Part shown: positions 25,209 to 33,497 of the stretch, piece after piece
Layout: each line of letters begins with the position of its first letter
Numbering within the stretch: the first letter of the stretch is position 1
From: PNNG01 sp964577055
Lineage (GTDB): Bacteria > Bacteroidota > Bacteroidia > UBA7662
NCBI GenBank assembly: GCA_964577055.1
Contig: CAZNWC010000005.1
Location: 62,001 to 126,000, forward strand
Reading direction: 5' to 3'
DNA length: 64,000 bases
Position numbers and translations under genes: made by a program
The notes under the pieces: generated by a model
The model's input: the letters and a program-made list of their open reading frames with translations, nothing else
The model's database searches: none
Told to the model about the DNA's origin: nothing

Positions 25209-26483
25209 TTAGCGCAAACTTAGTTTTCTGCCGCTGTCTAATCGAATCAATATACCGATGAGAATTGTGAAGGACCAAAGCGATGATCCTCCATAGCTAA
25301 TAAAGGGCAACGGAATTCCAATCACCGGTAGCAGTCCTATGGTCATGCCTATATTGATGAAAACATGAAAAAAAAGTATGGAGGCAACCCCATATGCATA
25401 CACCCGCGCAAAACGCGTTGTTTGTCGCTCTGCTATTTCCAATATTCGAAAGAGCAAAAAGCCATACAGTAGCAAAAGCAGGAGTGATCCCCAAAAGCCA
25501 TATTCTTCTCCAATGGTGCAGAAGATAAAATCAGTACTCTGTTCAGGTACAAAGTCAAATTTCGTTTGTGTGCCTTGCAAAAACCCTTTCCCCCAAAATC
25601 CGCCTGAGCCAATAGCAATCAGGGATTGGTGAACATTGTAACCAGCACCTTTGAAGTCTTCAACCTTTCCCAACAGCACATTAATCCTTTGCCGCTGGTG
25701 CTCTTCCAATATTTCTTCAAAAGCATAATTCACAGAGAAAATAAGAATGACAGCGGGAATGACTACCAATAAGGCTCGCTGAATCGCCGGACGGGTTTTT
25801 CTCGCGAGTACGACGTACAAAGTTGCAGTAGAAACCACTGTAATGGCCATGGCCCACTCGTTGAAAAGCAAGGTCATGACTACTAAAAACACCGAAAGTG
25901 CTACTGCCAACAAATAAATAAATGATAACCCCTCACGGTAGGCTACAAAGATGAATGAGAAATACACCAACGCGCTACCCGTATCGTGTTGCAACATGAT
26001 GATGGCAATTGGCACCAGAATGATGGCAGCCAAGATAATTTTGGCCTTGTTTTTTTGAAGGGTTACATCTGTATTGCTGAAATAATAAGCCACCATCATT
26101 GCGGTAGCTAGTTTCATGAATTCAGCAGGTTGAAGCCTGAAACTGCCGATCTCAAACCATGCCCGAGCACCATTGACTTCTCTTGCAAAAAAGATTACAG
26201 CAATGCCCAACAAAAGCGTAATGATGTAAGCGAATGGCGCTACTCCTTCATAAATGCGGAAATCTAGCGCTAAAATGATGGTCAAAAGCAAATAGCTACT
26301 GCCAATGAACACCAATTGTTTGCCGTAATTTTGGCTTAGGTCAAAAATACTGCGATGTTCTTCGTTGTAAACAGCAGAATAAATAGCAAGCCAACCAATC
26401 AATGTGAGCACTACATATACAATCAACAACGGTTTGTCGATGTATTGAAAGATGTTGCGTTCAGCCCTCGAAGTGGTTTTCAT
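25209..26483 (-). CDS. rodA: Rod shape-determining protein RodA (SEDS glycosyltransferase)
   Basis: The 424-residue inner-membrane protein has about ten helices and the SEDS landmarks G-A-R-A-W-F near residue 105, Q-P-A-E-F-M-K-L near 116, and P-F-I-S-Y-G-G-S-S near 395. It polymerises lipid II into glycan strands for side-wall growth together with PBP2, whose gene precedes it with a four-base overlap. Confidence 0.95.
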   Translation of the reverse strand: MKTTSRAERNIFQYIDKPLLIVYVVLTLIGWLAIYSAVYNEEHRSIFDLSQNYGKQLVFIGSSYLLLTIILALDFRIYEGVAPFAYIITLLLGIAVIFFAREVNGARAWFEIGSFRLQPAEFMKLATAMMVAYYFSNTDVTLQKNKAKIILAAIILVPIAIIMLQHDTGSALVYFSFIFVAYREGLSFIYLLAVALSVFLVVMTLLFNEWAMAITVVSTATLYVVLARKTRPAIQRALLVVIPAVILIFSVNYAFEEILEEHQRQRINVLLGKVEDFKGAGYNVHQSLIAIGSGGFWGKGFLQGTQTKFDFVPEQSTDFIFCTIGEEYGFWGSLLLLLLYGFLLFRILEIAERQTTRFARVYAYGVASILFFHVFINIGMTIGLLPVIGIPLPFISYGGSSLWSFTILIGILIRLDSGRKLSLR

Positions 26484-28291
26484 GGGATTTTGGCTTCTAA
26501 AATACGTTTTTCCAATTCAGGTCTTTTGGTCCCGCCCAAAAGGTATTTTTCAATCATCAAACTGGCAATAGGAGCCGCCCATACTCCTCCAAAGCCTGCA
26601 TTTTCTACAATTACAGCCATGGCAATTTTCGGATTATCACGCGGAGCGAAACACACAAAAACCGCATGGTCTTGGCCATGGGGATTTTGGGCTGTTCCTG
26701 TTTTGCCGCAAATCACAACGCTGTCGAGTTTTCCATAGGTTCGAGCGGTGCCCGCATCAACTACTTTTTGCATCGCTTCTATCACTACATCGAAGTATTG
26801 CGATTGGATTCCAACTTGTTTTTTTTCAGTATAATCCGCTGAAGGGCGCAGGGAATCACCTATGCCTTTCACAAAATGTGGAGGATAATACCACCCTTTA
26901 TTGCCAATGATGGCCATGATATTGGCCATTTGCAAAGGAGTCATACCTACTTCACCCTGACCAATCGATAAGGAGATGATGGTATTGGCGCGCCAGCGAT
27001 TTTGTCCGTGGATTCGGTCGTAGTAAGCAACACTCGGAAGAATTCCTTTCACCTCATTCGGAATGTCGATACCCGTGAGTACGCCAACACCAAAACGGTT
27101 CATAAAGCCTTTCCAAATTTCATATCCTTCACGAGGAGAATTGCCTCCATTGTGGTCAATCATATTTTTGAAAGCCCAACAATAGTATGGATTACAGGAG
27201 AATTGTACCGATTCTTCCAGATTCAAGGCTACGTGTACGTGGGTACATTTCACGGTATGAGAACCCATGCGATAACCGCCTCCACAAGGATACCTTGTTT
27301 CAGGTTTGAGAATGCCCAATTCCTGTCCAATCAGGGCCTGCACGGGTTTGAAAATAGAACCAGGCGGATATTGAGCTTGCAATGGGCGGTTAAACAAGGG
27401 CTTCAAGGGGTCGTTCACCAGGTTACGATAGTTCTTCCCGCGAACGCTTCCAACAAGCAGGTTTGGGTCGTAATAAGGTGAACTGACGAAGGCCAAAATT
27501 TCACCCGTCGCAGGTTCAATGGCCACAACGGATCCTTTTTTATTCGCCAAGAGTTGCTCGCCATATAGCTGTAATTGTGCATCGAGGGAGAGTTGTAAAA
27601 CTTCACCTGAAATGGCCATGCTATCGAAAAGTCCATCTTTATAGCTTCCTACTACCCTGTTGTGTACGTCTACATACTGATATTTTACCCCGCGCTTGCC
27701 TCGCAGAATTTCTTCATACGAAAGCTCTATGCCGGCAATTCCAATGTAGTCGCCTGTTTGGTAGTAGCCATTGGAACGCTCAATGTGTTTGTCGTTTACC
27801 TCGCCAATATACCCTAAAACATGTGCCGCGCTGCCCAGTGGGTAGGTGCGTACTGTCCTCGATTCGGGGTAAAAGCCTGGGAATTCATGCAGTCTTTCCT
27901 GAATGGCAGCAAATTCCTCGACGCTGATTTGTGATTGAAATAGAGATGCCTTGTAGCGTGAGTACTTCCGTGCTTTTTCTAGCCTTTCCTCAAACGTTTC
28001 GCGCGAAATGCCCAACATTTGGCATAATGACAAGGTGTCCATCTCTGCTACAACTTGTTTTGGGATGACCATCAAATCGTAGATCGGCCTGTTTACCACA
28101 ATTCGCTCTCCATTTCGGTCCATGATTACACCTCTTGCCGGATACACCGTCACCTTTCTGATGGCATTTTGAGTGGCCCAAAGGGTATAAGAATCATTGA
28201 TGACTTGAATGTAGAACAAACGGGCAATGTAAAGCATGAAAATGCCAAGCATGATCAGCAGAATAACCCGTTGTTGGCCGGTATTTCTCAT
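26480..28291 (-). CDS. mrdA: Penicillin-binding protein 2
   Basis: The 603-residue transpeptidase crosslinks peptidoglycan in the elongasome. It has one N-terminal membrane helix (about 7-25), the PBP dimerisation domain, and the catalytic domain with the active-site Ser in P-P-G-S-I-F-K (about residue 315) and K-T-G-T-A-Q near 530. It overlaps mreD upstream and rodA downstream by four bases each. Confidence 0.95.
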   Translation of the reverse strand: MRNTGQQRVILLIMLGIFMLYIARLFYIQVINDSYTLWATQNAIRKVTVYPARGVIMDRNGERIVVNRPIYDLMVIPKQVVAEMDTLSLCQMLGISRETFEERLEKARKYSRYKASLFQSQISVEEFAAIQERLHEFPGFYPESRTVRTYPLGSAAHVLGYIGEVNDKHIERSNGYYQTGDYIGIAGIELSYEEILRGKRGVKYQYVDVHNRVVGSYKDGLFDSMAISGEVLQLSLDAQLQLYGEQLLANKKGSVVAIEPATGEILAFVSSPYYDPNLLVGSVRGKNYRNLVNDPLKPLFNRPLQAQYPPGSIFKPVQALIGQELGILKPETRYPCGGGYRMGSHTVKCTHVHVALNLEESVQFSCNPYYCWAFKNMIDHNGGNSPREGYEIWKGFMNRFGVGVLTGIDIPNEVKGILPSVAYYDRIHGQNRWRANTIISLSIGQGEVGMTPLQMANIMAIIGNKGWYYPPHFVKGIGDSLRPSADYTEKKQVGIQSQYFDVVIEAMQKVVDAGTARTYGKLDSVVICGKTGTAQNPHGQDHAVFVCFAPRDNPKIAMAVIVENAGFGGVWAAPIASLMIEKYLLGGTKRPELEKRILEAKIP

Positions 28292-28806
28292 GATTTTAGG
28301 CTCGAGCTGAAATCAAAATAACGAAACGATAAAATCATTCCTAACGAGAAAAAGCCATTTACCAACGTTTTTCCCAATATGAGGCCCGTTTCGAACCAAG
28401 TCATAGACTCGAACAAGTAGAGTGTAAAATGGTGCACCACAACCAGAAATGCTGCGTAAGTAAGGAATTGACTGAATTCAATATCTCGCAAGCGAATGTT
28501 TTGCAAATCGTCATAGTTACTTCTGGGGATAGCCACTTTGATCCACCAAGGGCGTATAAAGGCCATTAAGGTAGCCGCAGCGGCATGCAAGCCTCCGGTA
28601 TTGCTAAAAATATCGATGGTAAGGCCGGTGAGAAACGCAAAAATCAATAGAAAAGAACGAGGAGCACCAATTGGAATGACGAGAATGACAAATACATAAA
28701 CAAAAGGGTTCAAAACACCCAAAAATTGTATGTTATTGAAGATGGCCAACTGAAGTATGACAATCAGTATCCATCTGAGCACATGTTTAATCAAATCACT
28801 CATCAT
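28288..28806 (-). CDS. mreD: Rod shape-determining protein MreD
   Basis: The 172-residue protein has about five membrane helices and little else, as usual for MreD, which links MreC with the RodA/PBP2 machine. The sequence is weakly conserved, so the call rests mainly on topology, length and its place between mreC and mrdA. It overlaps mreC by 11 bases. Confidence 0.88.
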   Translation of the reverse strand: MMSDLIKHVLRWILIVILQLAIFNNIQFLGVLNPFVYVFVILVIPIGAPRSFLLIFAFLTGLTIDIFSNTGGLHAAAATLMAFIRPWWIKVAIPRSNYDDLQNIRLRDIEFSQFLTYAAFLVVVHHFTLYLFESMTWFETGLILGKTLVNGFFSLGMILSFRYFDFSSSLKS

Positions 28807-29632
28807 AGTTTAACCTGCTTTCTATGCTGTCTCGTTCAGTTTGCAGGCTGTTTTCTACAACCTGTACGAATGTTAAACGCTTGAAATCTGTACCCAAGAG
28901 AAGGGTGATGTCATAGGTGCTGGCTCCTTCGGGTTTGCTGATTTTTTGAATTTTTCCGATGAAGATGTTTTCTGGAAAAATATTGGAATACTGACTTGTC
29001 AAGATAGAATCGCCTTTTTTCAACGATACGTGAACCGGTATTTCAATCAGTTTTGCAGTTCGATAATTCCCGCCCTCCCAAATAACTGTGCCCGTGGTAT
29101 TGCTCTTTGCGTGTTTTGCACTGATGCGTGCATTTTTGTTGAGTACGCTGATCACGGTACTATAGTGTGGCGAAACATCCTTCACGATACCTACCACACC
29201 TTGTTTGCTGATAACAGCCATCCGTGGCTTGATTCCTTGGTTACTTCCTTTACCCAGCGTTAAATAATTGCTCCGAAAAGCGGTTGTCAAATTGATAACT
29301 CGAGCTTCTTGGAAAGTATAGTAAGGAAGGCTTGACGTACTATCATGCTCGTTCCATACTGCCGTGTTTGAATTGCTGCTGACGAGCGTCAGGGCCTGCT
29401 TCAATTGGGCGTTTTCAGCTGCGAGACTATCGTTTACCGATTTAAGTTTGAAAAAATAGCGAATATCAGCCAGCTGAGCATAAAAAGCGCCACTCATCCG
29501 ATTGCTGCTGTTGAAAAATGCCGCCTCGTGAAAAGCGTTGTTTGACACAGTTAAGCCTACCGCAATGGCCTCGAGCAGCACAAACAAAAAAACAAGACGC
29601 AGCTTGTATAAAAAGCGAATGATTGTGCCCAT
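28796..29632 (-). CDS. mreC: Rod shape-determining protein MreC
   Basis: The 278-residue protein has an N-terminal membrane helix (about residues 10-28), a coiled-coil stretch (about 60-85, D-S-L-A-A-E-N-A-Q-L-K-Q) and a periplasmic double beta-barrel with G-I-V-K-D-V-S-P-H-Y-S-T-V near residue 150. MreC scaffolds wall synthesis enzymes. It starts ten bases after mreB. Confidence 0.93.
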   Translation of the reverse strand: MGTIIRFLYKLRLVFLFVLLEAIAVGLTVSNNAFHEAAFFNSSNRMSGAFYAQLADIRYFFKLKSVNDSLAAENAQLKQALTLVSSNSNTAVWNEHDSTSSLPYYTFQEARVINLTTAFRSNYLTLGKGSNQGIKPRMAVISKQGVVGIVKDVSPHYSTVISVLNKNARISAKHAKSNTTGTVIWEGGNYRTAKLIEIPVHVSLKKGDSILTSQYSNIFPENIFIGKIQKISKPEGASTYDITLLLGTDFKRLTFVQVVENSLQTERDSIESRLNYDE

Positions 29633-29642
29633 AGCGGAGCGG

Positions 29643-30665
29643 TCAGGTCATCAAGAAGTTAAACCTGTCGATATTTTTGAGCGCAATGCCAGTACCCCGT
29701 ACCACTGCCCGAAGGGGGTCTTCGGCAATGTGCACTTTCAGCTTCGTCTTTTGACTAATTCTTTTGTCCAAACCCCTGATCAATGCACCACCACCTGTTA
29801 GGTAAATGCCTGTTTCGTGGATATCCGACGCCAATTCGGGAGGCGTGATTTCAAGTGCTTTTAGAATGGCGCCTTCTACCTTTGAAATGGATTTATCCAA
29901 AGCATGGGCGATTTCCGTGTAACTTACGGTAATTTGTTTGGGTATACCTGTCATCAAATCACGTCCACTGACTGTAATATCGGCAGGTGGCTCATCCAAT
30001 TCTGGTAAAGCAGAGCCCACTTGAATTTTAATATTTTCGGCAGTGCGTTCACCAATGAGCATGTTGTGCTGTCGGCGAATGTACTCCAATACATCAGCTG
30101 TAAATTGGTCTCCCGCAACCCTGATAGATTGATCACACACGATGCCAGCAAGAGCAATTACCGCAATTTCCGATGTTCCACCTCCGATGTCAATAATCAT
30201 ATTGCCCTTGGGTTCTTCCACGTCTATACCTATCCCGATGGCAGCTGCCATGGGCTCATGGATGAGGTACACTTCTTTGGCACCAGCATGTTCAGCGGAG
30301 TCGCGAACGGCTCTTTTTTCAACCTCCGTTATGCCCGAAGGGATACAAATCACCATGCGAAGAGAAGGGGCAATGAGCCGTTTTTTGGGATTGATCATGT
30401 CAATCATCCCACGAATCATATTTTCAGCTGCATGAAAATCGGCAATTACGCCATCCTTCAAAGGGCGAATTGTTTTGATGTTTTCATGCGTCTTGCCGTG
30501 CATTTGCTGCGCTTGTTTACCAATGGCCAATACCTTACTCGTGGTACGGTCAATGGCAACAATGGATGGCTCGTCTACCACTATCTTGTCCTTGAAAATG
30601 ATCAGCGTGTTCGCCGTTCCAAGGTCTATGGCTATCTCTTGTGTGAAAAAATCGAATAATCCCAT
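29643..30665 (-). CDS. mreB: Rod shape-determining protein MreB
   Basis: This 340-residue actin homologue forms short filaments that orient wall synthesis. The phosphate-1 loop I-D-L-G-T-A-N-T is near residue 14, phosphate-2 I-D-I-G-G-G-T-S near 163, and G-G-G-A-L-I-R near 290. It heads the shape operon. A TAAATTTG box (30693-30686) and a 12-base palindrome precede the ATG, so the operon can be transcribed apart from purH. Confidence 0.97.
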   Translation of the reverse strand: MGLFDFFTQEIAIDLGTANTLIIFKDKIVVDEPSIVAIDRTTSKVLAIGKQAQQMHGKTHENIKTIRPLKDGVIADFHAAENMIRGMIDMINPKKRLIAPSLRMVICIPSGITEVEKRAVRDSAEHAGAKEVYLIHEPMAAAIGIGIDVEEPKGNMIIDIGGGTSEIAVIALAGIVCDQSIRVAGDQFTADVLEYIRRQHNMLIGERTAENIKIQVGSALPELDEPPADITVSGRDLMTGIPKQITVSYTEIAHALDKSISKVEGAILKALEITPPELASDIHETGIYLTGGGALIRGLDKRISQKTKLKVHIAEDPLRAVVRGTGIALKNIDRFNFLMT

Positions 30666-30673
30666 GTATTAAA

Positions 30674-30685
30674 TCGGTATACCGA
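30674..30685. promoter_or_regulatory. Palindrome TCGGTATACCGA upstream of mreB
   Basis: This perfect 12-base palindrome lies immediately downstream of the mreB -7 box and eight bases before the ATG, at the expected transcription start. Its position suits an operator. No regulator is known for it. Confidence 0.45.
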
Positions 30686-30693
30686 CAAATTTA
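30686..30693 (-). promoter_or_regulatory. -7 box (TAAATTTG) of the mreB operon
   Basis: TAAATTTG on the minus strand fits TAnnTTTG and overlaps the purH stop codon (30693-30691). It would give an mreB leader of about 14 bases. The -33 element is not clear. Confidence 0.5.
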
Positions 30694-32214
30694 ATGTTTA
30701 AAATGACGTATGCCAGTGAAGACCATTGACATTCCGTGTGAATTGCAAAAATCAATGCTGTCTTGATCTTTAATGCTGCCGCCTGGCTGTATTACAGCAC
30801 GAATTCCTTCGTTGTATGCTATTTCAACGCTATCAGCAAAAGGGAAGAAGGCATCACTCGCCAAGACTGCACCATGCACATCAAAGTTAAAGCTTCTTGC
30901 CTTGTGAACCGCTTGCTTCATGGCATCAATTCTCGAAGTTTGACCTGTTCCGCTTCCAATGAGTTGTTTGTTTTTGGCCAAAACAATCGCATTGCTCTTG
31001 GTATGCTTCACCACTTTGGCAGCGAAAATCATGTCTTCAATTTCTGGGTCTGTAGGCCGCTTTTCAGTAACTACGGTAATATTCGACTTGCTGTCAACGA
31101 AGGTGTCTTTGTCCTGTACCAAAACGCCATTCAGGATTGATCGGGCATGTACAGCATTTTCAATCCCTTTTTTCATTTTAACCAATATGCGATTTTTTTT
31201 CTTTTTCAAAAGCTCTAGTGCGTCGGCCGCGTAATCTGGAGCGATGAGCACCTCGTAAAAAATTTGGTCAATTTCTTGGGCGGTGGCCACATCTATGGGT
31301 TCATTACACATCAGAATACCACCAAATGCTGACACAGGATCACCTGCCAATGCAGCATGCCATGCTTCCAAGACGCTCGGACGTGAGGCCAAACCACATG
31401 CATTATTGTGTTTGATGATGGCAAAAGTAGGTTCGTCGAAGTCGGCCAATAGGGTTACTGCGGCTTCAACATCCAAAAGATTGTTGTAGCTCAGTTGCTT
31501 GCCATTCAAAATCTCGAATACGTCATGAAGCTTTCCGTAAAAAAAGCCTTTTTGGTGAGGATTTTCGCCATAACGCAAAGGACTAGCATCGTTGCTTACC
31601 AAACGCAAAGCAGGCAGCTTCTCGTCAACATTGAAGTAATTGAAGATCTGGCTGTCATAATAGCTGCTCACAGCAAAAGCTTCGGTGGCATAGGTAATGC
31701 GCTCTTCAAGAGAAGTACCCTTGTTTGCTGCTAATTGTTCAATGAGACGAGCATATTGGTTTTTAGATGATAGAATTACTACCTCTTTGTGATTTTTAGC
31801 CCCGGCTCTGATAAGCGAAATGCCGCCGATGTCAATTTTTTCAATGATGTCAGCTTTAGATGCACCTGAAGCAACTGTCTCTTCGAACGGATACAGGTGA
31901 ACAATAACCAAGTCAATGGTTGGAATGTCGTAGGTCGCTAAATCATTGATGTCATTCATTTCCTCTCGCCTGGCCAAAATGCCTCCAAAAACCTTCGGAT
32001 GCAGGGTTTTTACCCGACCTCCCAAAATGGAAGCATAACCGGTAAGGCCCTCAACTGTGTGCACTGGAATACCAAGCGACTCGATGAATTGTTGGGTACC
32101 GCCCGTTGAATAAATGCTCACTCCATTCGCATGGAGTGCCTTGATAACGGGTTCTAGGCCGTCTTTGTAATAAACCGAAATGAGGGCCGATTTGATGGGG
32201 CGAATGTCGTTCAT
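30691..32214 (-). CDS. purH: Bifunctional AICAR formyltransferase/IMP cyclohydrolase
   Basis: The 507-residue enzyme carries out the last two steps of IMP synthesis. The N-terminal cyclohydrolase domain has I-Y-S-T-G-G-T near residue 35 and the central part K-T-L-H-P-K-V-F-G-G-I-L near 70. The C-terminal formyltransferase domain has the catalytic K-H-N-N-A-C-G (about residue 258). The TACCTTTG promoter box lies 23 bases upstream. purH before mreB is a common Bacteroidota order. Confidence 0.96.
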   Translation of the reverse strand: MNDIRPIKSALISVYYKDGLEPVIKALHANGVSIYSTGGTQQFIESLGIPVHTVEGLTGYASILGGRVKTLHPKVFGGILARREEMNDINDLATYDIPTIDLVIVHLYPFEETVASGASKADIIEKIDIGGISLIRAGAKNHKEVVILSSKNQYARLIEQLAANKGTSLEERITYATEAFAVSSYYDSQIFNYFNVDEKLPALRLVSNDASPLRYGENPHQKGFFYGKLHDVFEILNGKQLSYNNLLDVEAAVTLLADFDEPTFAIIKHNNACGLASRPSVLEAWHAALAGDPVSAFGGILMCNEPIDVATAQEIDQIFYEVLIAPDYAADALELLKKKKNRILVKMKKGIENAVHARSILNGVLVQDKDTFVDSKSNITVVTEKRPTDPEIEDMIFAAKVVKHTKSNAIVLAKNKQLIGSGTGQTSRIDAMKQAVHKARSFNFDVHGAVLASDAFFPFADSVEIAYNEGIRAVIQPGGSIKDQDSIDFCNSHGMSMVFTGIRHFKH

Positions 32215-32237
32215 GAGAAGTTCAAAGTGCGAAGGTG

Positions 32238-32245
32238 CAAAGGTA
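32238..32245 (-). promoter_or_regulatory. -7 box (TACCTTTG) of purH
   Basis: TACCTTTG on the minus strand fits TAnnTTTG, 23 bases before the purH ATG. The same eight bases precede the E2 gene at 53239-53232. No -33 TTTG is evident. Confidence 0.5.
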
Positions 32246-32285
32246 GGAAATCGTCCTTATATTGAGTGGAGTAATCCAATTGCCC

Positions 32286-33470
32286 ATGACAAAATTATCG
32301 CTGTTTACGAGTCTGTTACTTTGTTTTTCTTGCTGTGCTCAAGCCCAAAAGAGCTCGTTGGAAGAATATTTGCTCAGGCTGAGGAAGCAGGTCCCTGAAG
32401 AAGTAAAGGTTTTGCAGCTTTCAGGCATGGAATTGAGCTATTTCCCCCAAGAACTTTGCATCTATACAGCGGTAGAGGAGATATACCTTGATAAAAATTT
32501 GTTCGTTGAAATCCCAGTAGAAATAAGTGTTTTCGCACACCTGCGAAAGCTTACGATCAGGCAAAACGTGCTGCGGGGAACGGTACTGAACCTCAGCAGG
32601 TGGAAGGAGCTAAAATATTTTGATGCGGGGCTGAATCGATTGGGGCCAAAGCTTACAATCAGATGTGCAAGAAAAATGGAAAGAGTAGTGTTAGATGGGA
32701 TGGGACTAAAGAGCGTGTACTTCAAGGGAAAACAGCCAAGTAAGTTAGATTTGTCAGGAAATCGCCTTGAAGCCTTGCAACAGACATTTTGGCGCAAGTC
32801 GCACTTGGAAGTTTTGGTTTTGCATAGCAACGCCCTTCAAAGGCTCCCAAATGGCGTGAAAAGAAACAGGAAATTGAAAAAGTTGGTCTTGGGCAACAAT
32901 GATTTTGAAGAAATACCCGAGGAACTAAAGCGTTTGCGTAGTTTGGAAAGCTTGATGTTTTACAAAAACAGGCTTACCGCCTTACCGCCCTTTGTATGGG
33001 AAATGAAACAACTCACTGAAATTGATATCCACCACAACAAAGTATTGGTTTTAGATAGCGGAATCGGTAACCTTGTCAACCTCACTGAACTATATGCAGC
33101 CAACAATTGCCTATTGTCTTTGCCCCCTGAAATAGGACAATTGAGAAACCTACGTTACTTATACATCGAAAAAAACGAATTATCTGCACTTCCCAATTCT
33201 ATCACAGAATTACATCAATTGGAACGACTAAGCTTACTTGGGAACCGATTTTTTATATATCCTGCACCTCTGATCAGGATGCATTGGATTGAAGAGTTAG
33301 ATATATCTGAAAACGATATTGAACAATTCCCCGATGATTTTGGAGCATGGCCAAGGTTGCGATTGCTGCTGTTACACGAAAATGCTTGCAAAGAGGGGAT
33401 GTCTTGCATGTTTGGATTGGAGAGCCTGGCAGATCAGTTACAAGAAAAGGAAGTCCGACTTGGTTATTAA
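32286..33470 (+). CDS. Secreted leucine-rich repeat protein
   Basis: The 394-residue protein has a signal peptide (residues 1-21, ending C-A-Q-A-Q). The rest is about a dozen leucine-rich repeats of 22-23 residues, most regular from residue 180 on, with the pattern L-x-x-L-x-L-x-x-N-x-L-x-x-L-P. Such solenoids bind proteins. No catalytic domain or sorting domain follows, so the ligand is unknown. The ATG at 32286 is chosen because the signal peptide starts there. The gene is divergent from purH and followed by a terminator. Confidence 0.85.
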   Translation: MTKLSLFTSLLLCFSCCAQAQKSSLEEYLLRLRKQVPEEVKVLQLSGMELSYFPQELCIYTAVEEIYLDKNLFVEIPVEISVFAHLRKLTIRQNVLRGTVLNLSRWKELKYFDAGLNRLGPKLTIRCARKMERVVLDGMGLKSVYFKGKQPSKLDLSGNRLEALQQTFWRKSHLEVLVLHSNALQRLPNGVKRNRKLKKLVLGNNDFEEIPEELKRLRSLESLMFYKNRLTALPPFVWEMKQLTEIDIHHNKVLVLDSGIGNLVNLTELYAANNCLLSLPPEIGQLRNLRYLYIEKNELSALPNSITELHQLERLSLLGNRFFIYPAPLIRMHWIEELDISENDIEQFPDDFGAWPRLRLLLLHENACKEGMSCMFGLESLADQLQEKEVRLGY

Positions 33471-33472
33471 TG

Positions 33473-33497
33473 AAAAAAGGGGCATTTGCCCCTTTTT
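33473..33497. terminator. Bidirectional terminator between the LRR gene and htpG
   Basis: AAAAAGGGGC / GCCCCTTTTT with an ATTT loop lies between the two converging stops and touches the htpG stop codon. Confidence 0.9.

Noticed and set aside
30021..30659. 212-codon open frame antisense to mreB
   Set aside because: mreB is certain, and this frame mirrors its codon pattern.
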